Shown: positions 1 to 6,953, counted from the first letter of the stretch. The stretch is 42,249 nucleotides of DNA from Piscirickettsiaceae bacterium NZ-RLO1 (GCA_001644975.1 LVCQ01000009.1:1-42249), one strand, 5' to 3'. Made by a program: numbers and translations. Notes: generated from the letters alone by a model not told the origin.

Positions 1-1
1 A

Positions 2-592
2 TTATATAATATCCACCTCGCACTGCTTGCCTGACGTCGGTGACATCTGCAAAAAGCCTTGTAACTCCTCAGTATCTTCGTCAAAAATCCACTCGATGAT
101 TGTGTCTTGTGAGCGTGTTTCTAAGTCATGCCAACCGATTTTGTTGTCGTTATACTGTGATGTTTTTTTGCCTTTACGGCCTTGGCGAACCTTATAAACT
201 GGCTCGTGAATGCTAAAACCAAACGGCAAAAAGTCGAGTATTTCGCTAATGACTTCAGCCCAGGGCTTGCACAAATCGCCTCTACATTCTTCAAGAAAGT
301 TTGCTCTGGTCTCATCTTGAGCACTCACCCCGGCGGCGATCACTTTCCATTTAACTTTGCGTATGAGCAGCTCAATCGCTAAAAGTGCAGCACCTACAGT
401 GTCATCGTTGTCGCGCATCTCCTTATATATAGTGATGCCTTCAGGAAATTGGAGTTGTGTTAAAAACTCCTCTGTGACTCTGCCGCCGACTTCTCTAAGT
501 CCTGTAAATCCTTGAGGAGCGGGTGGAGTTTTTGGCTTAGCGTCGATTTTGTAAGGTGTCAGGGCACCTTTTAATTTTGAAAAAAAATTCAT
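2..592 (-). CDS. Phage portal protein, N-terminal part (DUF935/Mu gp29-like), runs off window start
   Basis: N-terminal 196 residues of a portal protein, the dodecameric ring at the capsid vertex through which DNA is packaged. The segments FPEGITIYKEMRDNDDTVGA and LLIRKVKWKV are typical of DUF935-type portals, as is the FGFSIHEPVYK stretch. I chose the ATG at 592 over the TTG at 601. A TAA at positions 2-4 ends the frame right at the window edge. The missing C-terminal half is found at the other end of the window (41502-42249), which implies a circular or permuted molecule. Simple joining of the ends leaves this stop and a frame offset, so a few bases at the ends may be wrong. In this part of the map terL lies upstream on the same strand, but an accessory island separates the two. 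Confidence 0.85.
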   Translation of the reverse strand: MNFFSKLKGALTPYKIDAKPKTPPAPQGFTGLREVGGRVTEEFLTQLQFPEGITIYKEMRDNDDTVGAALLAIELLIRKVKWKVIAAGVSAQDETRANFLEECRGDLCKPWAEVISEILDFLPFGFSIHEPVYKVRQGRKGKKTSQYNDNKIGWHDLETRSQDTIIEWIFDEDTEELQGFLQMSPTSGKQCEVDII

Positions 593-608
593 TATTATCA
601 AATACCTA

Positions 609-637
609 TTGACTTAAATGCACGTCTACGTTAATAT
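609..637 (+). promoter_or_regulatory. Sigma70-type promoter for the plus-strand accessory unit
   Basis: TTGACT (609-614), a 17-bp spacer and TAATAT (632-637) lie upstream of the genes that start at 700. The promoter sits just upstream of the divergent portal gene. It would give the accessory unit expression independent of the late operon. Confidence 0.6.
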
Positions 638-699
638 ACTCATAGTTGCCCAGCAACCGAAACAACAAAACTTCACCAAACTTAAAAGGAAGTGCTAAA

Positions 700-939
700 A
701 TGGATAGCAACGAAGTAACAAACAACTTACTAAACAGAATTGTAGAGGGTTCTACAGTGACTAAAGCTGAAATGATTGAAGCAATTCACGCTAACAATAA
801 AGATATTCTTGATAAGATCGAGTCAACATCTAACGCTCTACGTACAGAAATGCGCGCTGATCGACGCTGGTTAATTGGCCTTTTTATTACTGCAATTGTT
901 GCTGTACCAGCTTTAATTAAACTCTTAGGTCATATCTAA
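700..939 (+). CDS. Small coiled-coil protein with C-terminal membrane segment
   Basis: 79 residues starting MDSNEVTNNLL. The ATG at 700 follows AAAAGGA at good spacing, so the longer open frame from 646 is not used. Residues of about 10-55 are charged and helix-prone (ILDKIESTSNALRTEMRADRR). One hydrophobic segment (about 57-76, WLIGLFITAIVAVPALIKLL) follows. The layout suggests a tail-anchored inner-membrane protein with a cytoplasmic coiled coil. I do not recognise a family and assign no function. It is the first gene of a plus-strand unit opposed to the late operon. Confidence 0.6.
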   Translation: MDSNEVTNNLLNRIVEGSTVTKAEMIEAIHANNKDILDKIESTSNALRTEMRADRRWLIGLFITAIVAVPALIKLLGHI

Positions 940-962
940 AAAAAGGGCTGTGGTCGCAGCCC
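938..962 (-). terminator. Rho-independent terminator for leftward transcription
   Basis: Stem GGGCTG (945-950) / CAGCCC (957-962) with a 6-nt loop. On the minus strand it is followed by a U-run (A-run at 938-944 on plus). It would stop leftward transcripts that have passed through the accessory island before they reach portal. It gives no U-run for the plus-strand gene ending at 939. Confidence 0.6.
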
Positions 963-993
963 TAATCTGCTAAAACGAACACAAAGGTCCTTA

Positions 994-1290
994 ATGAAAT
1001 ATATCACAACCCAGCGTGCTGCTTCAATTTTTGGGGTTAATGACTCCCGTATTCGCCAAAAGTGCATAAATAAAGAGTTAAACGGCATTGTGCTCAATCG
1101 TGAGCTTTTTATCATTGTCGATGATGACCTTGTCAGTGAGTCAGACATTGAGCCGGGCACGTTTACAACAATAGAAGAAACCGCTGTAAAAATGAACAGG
1201 GAAAACAGCACAATAAGGCGCTGGTGCATTGCCAGCAAAATTCCTGCTAAAAAAATCGGGCGTAATTGGTTTGTTTTAAAAAAACTTTGA
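994..1290 (+). CDS. Tandem double helix-turn-helix DNA-binding protein
   Basis: 98 residues with two excisionase/MerR-like helix-turn-helix units in tandem. The first is at about 4-45 (TTQRAASIFGVNDSRIRQ, then a short wing). The second is at about 54-96 (TTIEETAVKMNRENSTIRRW, then KKIGRNWFVLKK as the wing). The second unit ends with the basic wing common in excisionase-family proteins. It is probably a small transcriptional regulator or an accessory DNA-binding protein. It lies between a small membrane-protein gene and a zinc-ribbon gene, all in the same direction. No integrase is present, so an Xis role is unlikely. Confidence 0.65.
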   Translation: MKYITTQRAASIFGVNDSRIRQKCINKELNGIVLNRELFIIVDDDLVSESDIEPGTFTTIEETAVKMNRENSTIRRWCIASKIPAKKIGRNWFVLKKL

Positions 1291-1362
1291 CGTATATTTT
1301 GTTCCGTTGGACTTCGATGTTTACTTCAAACTATTTAACATAAAATTTAAAGATGAGAGAGC

Positions 1363-2034
1363 ATGGAAAAAATAACGAAAGAAGGCTTCATATGCCCATA
1401 CTGTGATACTAAAGCTCAAATGACAGTACACATTCTGAAAGATATAAAAACCAAAGATGAAATTAATACGATATTTATTGATAATTCAAGAATTGTTGTC
1501 TATACATGTTATGTATGTGGCAATAGCAATATTGCTCTGCAACATTTACAGAATAACAGTCTGATAAAAGAACAGACTATCTACCCAAAAAACATAGACC
1601 AAGGTATCGATAAGCCAAATGCATGCTTACCAGAAAAGTGTAATATTCTTTATTTAGAGGCTGCAAGCATTTTAAACAACTCTCCTAGATCATCTGCTGC
1701 TTTGTTAAGACAAGCACTAGAAGAAATATGCAAAATCTTAGGAGCTACCAAAGGTAATCTAGTCGATAAAATCGAAAAAATTGTAAAAGACAACAACCTC
1801 ACACATATACATGAGCTAATGAGTATCGTTCGAGTAATAGGTAATACTGGAGCACATGCCACGGCTGAAATTAATTTTAATGATACAGAAAACAGCAAAG
1901 AGTTTGTAATTCCTTTATTCAAGTTACTTAATGCCATAGCAAAACAAACTTTTGAAGAGGAAAAAGACATTAAAGAATTTAAAGAAAGCTTGCCAAAAAA
2001 TCTACTAAAAAAAATTAAAAACGCATCAAAATAA
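1363..2034 (+). CDS. Zinc-ribbon protein with DUF4145 (HEPN-like) domain
   Basis: 223 residues. The N-terminus holds a zinc ribbon, with C11-x2-C14 (CPYC) and C49-x2-C52 (CYVC). Residues of about 95-195 resemble DUF4145: ARSILNN-like and RQALEEICKILGA segments precede RVIGNTGAHA (R157 to H165), the conserved GN..AH signature. DUF4145 is helical, resembles HEPN-type domains and is often found near restriction or defence genes. The gene starts 72 bp after the double-HTH gene, with GAGAGAGC upstream of its ATG. Its position in a phage accessory island suggests a superinfection-exclusion or defence role, but the sequence does not prove this. Confidence 0.65.
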   Translation: MEKITKEGFICPYCDTKAQMTVHILKDIKTKDEINTIFIDNSRIVVYTCYVCGNSNIALQHLQNNSLIKEQTIYPKNIDQGIDKPNACLPEKCNILYLEAASILNNSPRSSAALLRQALEEICKILGATKGNLVDKIEKIVKDNNLTHIHELMSIVRVIGNTGAHATAEINFNDTENSKEFVIPLFKLLNAIAKQTFEEEKDIKEFKESLPKNLLKKIKNASK

Positions 2035-2125
2035 ACCGTTGCCCCCCGGAACGGGTTCGCACGCTAAGAGAACTCAAAAACAGAATCTTAGCCTTGCCGC
2101 AGCAATCTGTTTTAGATGATATTTT

Positions 2126-2175
2126 CTACTTCCGGTAATAACGATTATCGGAAGTAGAGGGCTGCCTGTGGATAA
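2126..2175. repeat. Long hairpin followed by a consensus DnaA box
   Basis: Two 14-nt arms (2126-2139 and 2144-2157) pair around the loop AACG with a single G-T wobble. Ten bases further on is TGTGGATAA (2167-2175), an exact DnaA-box consensus read on the minus strand. It lies between the convergent genes ending at 2034 and 2208. Neither side of the hairpin carries a U-run, so an ordinary intrinsic terminator is unlikely. The rest of 2035-2207 has no gene. Confidence 0.45.
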
Positions 2176-2207
2176 GTTTTTGAAGGAAAGCTTTACTTCA
2201 AAATTTG

Positions 2208-2783
2208 TCAAATGCCACTACTTATAGCAAATAAAGCACCTGTACAAGCTTCAGATGTTTGAGCATTATCCAAAAATGGACTAGATGAATTGTTAGAGTT
2301 ATGACTTTGACTATTATTTTCTTTATCTGGGTCAACATATATCTGATATTCACCACCATAACATTTTCCATTATAAGAATGATAATTCCTAGTTTTAAAA
2401 GGTGGGTCTAAATCTTTTTTATCCCAACCTGCATCCATTAAACAGTCATTTATATGGTTTATACACTTATCAACTGTACTTCTAAAGCCTTTTAGGTGGT
2501 CTACCTTGCCATACAAATCTATTTTTGATTGTTCTAAACTACCTTTCATCTGATGTAAATGAATACCTGAAAATTGGCTTTCTTTAATATTTCCTGAATA
2601 TTCATCCCATTTTGTAGTTAGTTCTTTTATCAATGTTTTAGAGAAATCTCTTCGAACTTGTTGTTCTTTCTTACTGTCATACCACAAAGTATTACCTTTA
2701 GTTTTATTATGGTAACCAAGTAACTCACTAAATATATATTTCTTTAAATCATCTTCAGTTTTGTGTATTTCTACTTTAGGCAT
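2208..2783 (-). CDS. Accessory protein A of a three-member paralogous family
   Basis: 191 residues, mostly hydrophilic, with no recognised domain. The central part (about 33-115) carries W-DS..K, RRDFSKTL, LEQSKIDLYGK and LKGFRSTVDKCINHIN. These align with the products at 2971-3459 (W-DS..K, RRQRFAASL, LEESKKDFYVK, LKGLGKIIDSHI) and, more weakly, at 38540-39058. The C-terminus is Asn/Ser-rich and ends in a mildly hydrophobic tail. The start is the ATG at 2783, with a weak RBS. Its 5' flank resembles that of its neighbour and includes a copy of the terL 3' end, so the pair probably arose by duplication or recombination. Function unknown; a secreted effector or other conversion protein is a guess. 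Confidence 0.6.
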   Translation of the reverse strand: MPKVEIHKTEDDLKKYIFSELLGYHNKTKGNTLWYDSKKEQQVRRDFSKTLIKELTTKWDEYSGNIKESQFSGIHLHQMKGSLEQSKIDLYGKVDHLKGFRSTVDKCINHINDCLMDAGWDKKDLDPPFKTRNYHSYNGKCYGGEYQIYVDPDKENNSQSHNSNNSSSPFLDNAQTSEACTGALFAISSGI

Positions 2784-2875
2784 TTACTTATCACTAGTGT
2801 CTATCTATAAGATAACAACTAATATAAATAAAAATATTAAAAACAAAACTGAACATATATTTAAAATATTATGTC

Positions 2876-2911
2876 CTAATTACTAAAACTAAAAGGATTT
2901 TCCCTATAAGA
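2876..2911 (-). pseudogene. Remnant copy of the terL 3' end
   Basis: Read on the minus strand this stretch encodes SYRENPFSFSN then TAG. The true terL C-terminus at about 3551-3586 encodes SYRKNPFSFNI then TAA. The AT-rich bases just downstream are also alike in the two places. The match covers about 11 codons, and the frame upstream soon hits a stop (2951-2953). It looks like the scar left when a terL-end-plus-accessory-gene unit was duplicated or acquired from a related phage. Confidence 0.6.
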
Positions 2912-2970
2912 CCCCTTATCCGAGATAGAGGGGCTACGAATACGTTTCCATTAAAAAATAATAAATCGAT

Positions 2971-3459
2971 CTATAAAACTAGATCATGATTTGCAGTTTG
3001 ACTCGGCAACTTTTTAGAAGTCGTAAACTCCGCTAGTTGGAAAGTGTTATAATGATTGCTCTTATGGTAATCAATATTACTCTTTTCCATTTTTTTTATG
3101 GTTTTACTCATGTTAGAGAAGCTAGATTTTTCTATATTTTTTATTTCTTTATTTAAAGTAGAAATATGACTATCAATAATCTTGCCTAAGCCCTTTAGTC
3201 CTCTTTTCTCATCTTTATATTTAACATAGAAGTCTTTTTTTGATTCCTCTAAGCCTCGCTTCATTTTTAATAAGTCATTATGGCTGCCTTTAAACCGTTT
3301 CCAGTCACACTCAAATTTAATGTTCAAACTCGCAGCAAATCTTTGTCTCCTTGCCCCAGATTTTACAGAGTCACTCCACCCAGGTTTATGATCCTTAAAG
3401 TAGTAATCTTTCAAATCCTGTAAAATTTTTTTTCTAATTTCTTCAAGTTTCTGTTTCAT
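2971..3459 (-). CDS. Accessory protein B of a three-member paralogous family
   Basis: 162 residues, basic and largely helical, starting MKQKLEEIRKK. I chose the ATG at 3459, which follows GAGAGAGAC, over the upstream codon at 3537, which would add an unlikely Phe/Ile-rich extension. The core GWSDSVKS, RRQRFAASL, MKRGLEESKKDFY and LKGLGKIIDSHISTLN matches the neighbour at 2208-2783. The C-terminal third differs and is Ser/Lys/His-rich. No signal peptide, membrane segment or known domain is seen. It directly follows terL and may be read through from the late operon. Function unknown. Confidence 0.6.
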   Translation of the reverse strand: MKQKLEEIRKKILQDLKDYYFKDHKPGWSDSVKSGARRQRFAASLNIKFECDWKRFKGSHNDLLKMKRGLEESKKDFYVKYKDEKRGLKGLGKIIDSHISTLNKEIKNIEKSSFSNMSKTIKKMEKSNIDYHKSNHYNTFQLAEFTTSKKLPSQTANHDLVL

Positions 3460-3550
3460 GTCTCTCTCAATATATATACAAATATGTGCACAATATATAA
3501 CTTTAAAAACAATAAAAATAAAACAGAATAATTCCACAATATATTATGCC

Positions 3551-4939
3551 TTATATATTGAAGCTAAACGGATTTTTCCTATAACTTTTCTCAGCCAATC
3601 CTTTAAAATTAATCCCCTCAAGCTTTGGCACATCCATACTATCAATCATCAGCTCAGTAAACGCCCAGACAAGCGCGTCAAGACGGTCGGGGGATTTTTC
3701 ATCGTTTGGCGTCCAAGTACAGAGTTGATCTTCTAGTGTTGGAAATGAGCCAAGATGAAAGCATTTACCTTGTGTATATAGATTTGCGATAGGCTCCGCA
3801 CGAATGACCTTGCCGCGCGTCGCATGAACTTTTTTGTAAGGTATATTCTTGTCGACAGAGCGCAGTAAGCTTTCGATGAGATCACCGCCATTATTCACCT
3901 CGCCGACGATTAAGTCAGCGCCCCACTTCTTATATAAATAAACAGCTAACTCGCACCACTCAAGCGGTGGCAGCGTGTCACTCGCATCCTCAAGTAAATA
4001 ACCTTTTCCATCACGATCAATTGCAGCAACGACTAGGCCGCATTCATCGCTTTCCTCGGTCGATGTCACAGACGGATCAATCGCAACGACGATGCGCTGG
4101 AAATATTCAGGGCCTTGCTTAATCGTTTGCTGATCTAAACTTTTACGTGTCCATAAAGCGCCTGCCGTGTCGTCTAGTATTTCGGCCTCTAACTCTTGGC
4201 GGCCTAAGCGTGTGCCCTCGTACTTATCCCGCATCTTTTTAGTAAATTTAGATGATAGATTTTTAGAGTTATCAAACGTCGAACCACCAGTAATAACCGT
4301 GGTTTTTTCCTTCAGAATATCTTTTACAAGCTTTCTAGGTTTTGGCGTTGTCGTGACAAGCACACGGTTGTCATTGCCCAAACGTACGCAATATTGCAGC
4401 ATGTCCCACGTGTCAACGTCCAAACGCCATGCCGCCAACTCATCACACCAAGCCCAGTGAAATTGCGGCCCACGCAAGCGCTCTGGCTTTTCTGCAGTGA
4501 ATCCCACACATAACGCATTATAATCAGGAAATTTAATTTCTTGATCTGAGATATTATAATCGATCTTAATCTTACGAGCTTCAGCCCTTGCAACTAGACC
4601 ACTCTCACCCTCGATCATGGTTTTTTTAACGTCGTTATAAGTCGGACCGACTAAAGCAATACGTTGTGCTTGGCCTGATAAAATGCCATCTAAAACCCAT
4701 TCGGCACCTGATCTAGTCTTACCAAAGCCGCGCCCTGCTAGAATAAACCAAGTGTCCCAATCGCCAGGCGGGTGATACTGTGCAGCTCGTGCGTTATAGA
4801 GCCAGTCGTTACGTAATAAGTGGGCCAATTTATCAGGCAAAGAGTTTATAAAGTTGCGTTTCTTCTTCTTCGGCCAGGATTTTATTATGTCGAGCCAGCT
4901 ACCTTCATCAGGTGGTCTAGTGATCTTCGGTAGTTTCAT
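3551..4939 (-). CDS. terL: Terminase large subunit
   Basis: DNA-packaging motor and nuclease, about 462 residues from the ATG at 4939 (an alternative start at 4954 adds five residues). GAGATG lies about 8 bases before the chosen ATG. Counting from the longer start, the ATPase has Walker A LAGRGFGKTRSG (72-83) and Walker B WCDE (169-172). A TTTPKPRKL segment (201-209) follows. The RNase H-like nuclease has VAIDPSVTS (Asp293), GEVNNGGD and DRLDALVWAF. The length is normal and all key acidic residues are present. It overlaps the end of terS, as expected for a packaging operon. Confidence 0.95.
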   Translation of the reverse strand: MKLPKITRPPDEGSWLDIIKSWPKKKKRNFINSLPDKLAHLLRNDWLYNARAAQYHPPGDWDTWFILAGRGFGKTRSGAEWVLDGILSGQAQRIALVGPTYNDVKKTMIEGESGLVARAEARKIKIDYNISDQEIKFPDYNALCVGFTAEKPERLRGPQFHWAWCDELAAWRLDVDTWDMLQYCVRLGNDNRVLVTTTPKPRKLVKDILKEKTTVITGGSTFDNSKNLSSKFTKKMRDKYEGTRLGRQELEAEILDDTAGALWTRKSLDQQTIKQGPEYFQRIVVAIDPSVTSTEESDECGLVVAAIDRDGKGYLLEDASDTLPPLEWCELAVYLYKKWGADLIVGEVNNGGDLIESLLRSVDKNIPYKKVHATRGKVIRAEPIANLYTQGKCFHLGSFPTLEDQLCTWTPNDEKSPDRLDALVWAFTELMIDSMDVPKLEGINFKGLAEKSYRKNPFSFNI

Positions 4940-5345
4940 TGCACAGCATCTCATTTAGTTCGTCTTTATCAGATGGTTGGTTTAACGTAATATCAGCCTC
5001 GACTTTCTGGATGTACATACCCTCCATCTTCGCTAAACAATCTAAGGCTTTTATCTTGTCTTGGGCTTTGATGCCTTTTTCTTTATCGCCCAGTTGAGAC
5101 AAAGAAATAAAGGCGAGCTTTGCCATTTCTTGGCGAATACTGTCATGGTCAATCGAATATTTTTCGTTAACTTTTTTGTTTCTAATTGCGATTGCTTTCT
5201 TTATGTCAGCATTTGTCAGCAACTTATGTGCTTGCTGTCTTGCTCCTTTTTCGCTGTAGCCTGCACGAATTGCGGCCTGAGTCGCGTTAAAGTCCTTCAA
5301 ATACTCATTAACAAATTTCTCTTTTTTTGGTGATAATTTACCCAT
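4917..5345 (-). CDS. terS: Terminase small subunit
   Basis: 142 residues matching the Terminase_2 family: LSPKKEKFVNEYLKDFNATQ, AAIRAGYSEKGARQQAHKLL and IKKAIA. These form the N-terminal helix-turn-helix region that recognises the packaging start site. The C-terminus is acidic and probably contacts the large subunit. The reading frame overlaps terL by 23 bp, consistent with translational coupling. A very T-rich stretch (5346-5400 on plus) separates it from the small gene upstream. Confidence 0.92.
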   Translation of the reverse strand: MGKLSPKKEKFVNEYLKDFNATQAAIRAGYSEKGARQQAHKLLTNADIKKAIAIRNKKVNEKYSIDHDSIRQEMAKLAFISLSQLGDKEKGIKAQDKIKALDCLAKMEGMYIQKVEADITLNQPSDKDELNEMLCNETTEDH

Positions 5346-5401
5346 TTTTCATCAAAAATAATCATTTTTTCGTGTTTTTTTGAAATTTTTGGCATTTTTT
5401 T

Positions 5402-5584
5402 TCAAATTTTTTGAGAAAAAGCTTCTATTGCCATATCTAAAGCCGCATTCAGTAAGCGATTAGCCTTACCCAATTTTTGAAGGTGGTCAGGATAAAACTC
5501 TTTAAGAGCATCAAACTGCACCTTTAAATCAAAAGACAAATTGAGCATTTTATTTTTTACTTTTTCTTCCGCAGTAAGTCCCAT
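5402..5584 (-). CDS. Small helical protein between spanin and terminase genes
   Basis: 60 residues (MGLTAEEKVKNKML...IEAFSQKI), predicted all-helical and hydrophilic. No family is recognised. Its ATG overlaps the TAA of the outer-spanin gene as TAATG, so the two are likely translationally coupled. It could be a packaging accessory or a lysis-cassette protein. It has no membrane segment, so it is not a holin. Confidence 0.55.
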   Translation of the reverse strand: MGLTAEEKVKNKMLNLSFDLKVQFDALKEFYPDHLQKLGKANRLLNAALDMAIEAFSQKI

Positions 5585-5781
5585 TAATCGTATCCACTTT
5601 CTAAATCTATAATATACCGCCCCAGCTTCACGCTGTCGGCTCTGTCAAAGCATACACCGCCGCTATTTTTTGCTATCGGGTGCAATGTCGGTTTTAGTGG
5701 CATTTGCATTGCTGTCGTGCTGCACGCTGCCATTAAAATGCTTAGCGTAGAAATCACTAGGATTTTTTTGTAATTCGTCAT
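5584..5781 (-). CDS. Rz1-like outer-membrane spanin lipoprotein
   Basis: 65 residues starting MTNYKKILVISTLSILMAAC. This is a lipoprotein signal with a lipobox (ILMAAC), so the mature protein would begin at the Cys and be lipidated. The ATG at 5781 follows AGAAGG; the longer frame from 5838 lacks a reason to be used. It starts inside the Rz-like gene in a different frame and extends past its end, the classic overlapping two-component spanin arrangement. The mature chain is short with few helical repeats. Its expected role is to fuse inner and outer membranes with its partner in the last step of lysis. Confidence 0.75.
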   Translation of the reverse strand: MTNYKKILVISTLSILMAACSTTAMQMPLKPTLHPIAKNSGGVCFDRADSVKLGRYIIDLESGYD

Positions 5782-5899
5782 ATTCCTTCTGCTCTTGCTG
5801 ACGAGCTTCTTGCAACTGATTACGCCTAAGTGCCGCAAATAAACCAGAAAATAACTGGCCAGCCGTTTGAATCAAAAATTTAATAAATAAGGCTGCCAT
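5663..5899 (-). CDS. Rz-like inner-membrane spanin
   Basis: 78 residues with an N-terminal hydrophobic segment (MAALFIKFLIQTAGQLFSGL). A charged coiled-coil stretch follows (RRNQLQEARQQEQKEYDELQ), then a hydrophilic tail. A strong AGGAGG lies just upstream of the ATG at 5899. It is short for an Rz protein, but its place after the holin and the embedded lipoprotein gene support the call. It should be anchored in the inner membrane with the rest in the periplasm, pairing with the product of 5584-5781. Confidence 0.7.
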   Translation of the reverse strand: MAALFIKFLIQTAGQLFSGLFAALRRNQLQEARQQEQKEYDELQKNPSDFYAKHFNGSVQHDSNANATKTDIAPDSKK

Positions 5900-5906
5900 A
5901 ACCCTC

Positions 5907-6203
5907 CTATTTTTTAGAAAAATAATTTTTCAAAACATTAGACATAAGCTGCATAGACTCAGCGCCCATATAGCCCGATAATCCGATCAAGCCCGCCGTC
6001 ATTGCATCATTAAGACTAATTGCTACACAAAAATAATGCGTAATAACGCCAGCGAATGCAGAGCAAAGCAAACGAGCAATAAAATCTATTGCCGCAAACT
6101 TCTCTTTTGCTTCGCTTAAATATTTAATGTAGTGAGCAATTGCGCCGAACCAGCATAAGACAAGAAGACCGAACCATTTTAAAATGTGGTCATTATCAAT
6201 CAT
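5907..6203 (-). CDS. Holin
   Basis: 98 residues with about three membrane segments: WFGLLVLCWFGAIAHYI, LLCSAFAGVITHYFCVAI and the weaker MTAGLIGLSGYMGAE. The C-terminus is charged (NVLKNYFSKK). Size and topology match class I phage holins of the LydA/HP1-like type, which time lysis by permeabilising the inner membrane. It is the first gene of the lysis cassette, 7 bp ahead of the spanin genes. A terminator lies upstream at 6259-6287. No endolysin gene accompanies it. Confidence 0.75.
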   Translation of the reverse strand: MIDNDHILKWFGLLVLCWFGAIAHYIKYLSEAKEKFAAIDFIARLLCSAFAGVITHYFCVAISLNDAMTAGLIGLSGYMGAESMQLMSNVLKNYFSKK

Positions 6204-6258
6204 GATTTTTTAGATAAGCTTAAACCCACCCCCTGTGCATTTAATTTATTCCAGACAC

Positions 6259-6287
6259 AAAAAAACCAGCTTGATGGTGCTGGCTTC
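6259..6287 (-). terminator. Rho-independent terminator after the CaaX-protein gene
   Basis: On the minus strand a GCCAGC / GCTGGT stem with an 8-nt loop is followed by seven U. It ends the transcript of the gene at 6384-6953 before the holin. Any late transcript from upstream would have to antiterminate here, which would fit a Q-like protein. Confidence 0.75.
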
Positions 6288-6383
6288 TTCAAAAGGATGT
6301 AAAAATCCCATGGTATAAATTTATACGCTTTTTTTAACGAAAAGTCCATATTTAATTAATTTTTTAAAAATCACAAGATAAAC

Positions 6384-6953
6384 TTACATAACAGAACAAC
6401 AGTCTTCACGGGGCTCACTCTTATTTTTTTCTTTCATAGAAAGGTTGCTCTCATTATTATTCAAAGTAAATTCTGCAATAATTGTTGAAACTTGTTTTGG
6501 AGGTAAAGGCTTTACTGTATTATCAATTAAACGCACAATACCATTTGAACCAGTTTCTACAACACTATATTGATCTAAAGCTTCCTCGAAATCCTTAAAA
6601 CCATCTAAAACATTTTTAGTGAATTTTTCAGATTTTATAAAGTTATTTAAACACCCTAAAATTATTTCTAACTTAACTCTATTCTGCCTTTGCAAAAGAC
6701 GTTCAAATACATCTATATTATCCTTTTCTAAAGGACCATCTAAAGACGAGAAAGCATTTCCATAACCACTGATGTCCTGAGCCATATTTTCAACATCTGA
6801 ATTAAATAAATAAACTAAATCTATATCTGACTGCTTTAGCATTTTTTCTATAAGACAAAGGCTTTTTCTACTAATCCCATCCTGGTCATTCATTTTTTTG
6901 ATTTTTTCAACTTTATTAAGTACTTGTCGCACTCTATCTATGATACCTGGCAT
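6384..6953 (-). CDS. Accessory protein ending in a CaaX prenylation box (CSVM)
   Basis: 189 residues, hydrophilic and mainly helical, with no domain I recognise. The last residues are REDCCSVM. The final four, C-S-V-M, fit the eukaryotic CaaX rule (X = Met favours farnesyltransferase), and a second Cys just before could be palmitoylated. A basic patch (SMKEKNKSEP) precedes it. Bacteria lack CaaX prenyltransferases, so such a tail makes sense only if the protein enters a eukaryotic cell; Legionella effectors are known to use host prenylation this way. AGAGG lies upstream of the ATG. Terminators on both sides mark it as a separate transcription unit inserted in the late region. Effector status is inferred. 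Confidence 0.6.
   Translation of the reverse strand: MPGIIDRVRQVLNKVEKIKKMNDQDGISRKSLCLIEKMLKQSDIDLVYLFNSDVENMAQDISGYGNAFSSLDGPLEKDNIDVFERLLQRQNRVKLEIILGCLNNFIKSEKFTKNVLDGFKDFEEALDQYSVVETGSNGIVRLIDNTVKPLPPKQVSTIIAEFTLNNNESNLSMKEKNKSEPREDCCSVM

Noticed and set aside
646-699. Longer start for the membrane protein gene at 700
   Set aside because: The extension has no RBS and covers the promoter-proximal leader; the ATG at 700 has AAAAGGA at good distance.
2035-2110. tRNA-like 3' fragment (GGTTCGCAC) as an att site
   Set aside because: Only the short GGTTCG-like string is present; no acceptor stem or cloverleaf could be built.
4635-4655. Palindrome AGTCGGTCCGACT within terL as another parS-like site
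   Set aside because: It differs from the parB palindromes in sequence and is explained by coding; single occurrence.
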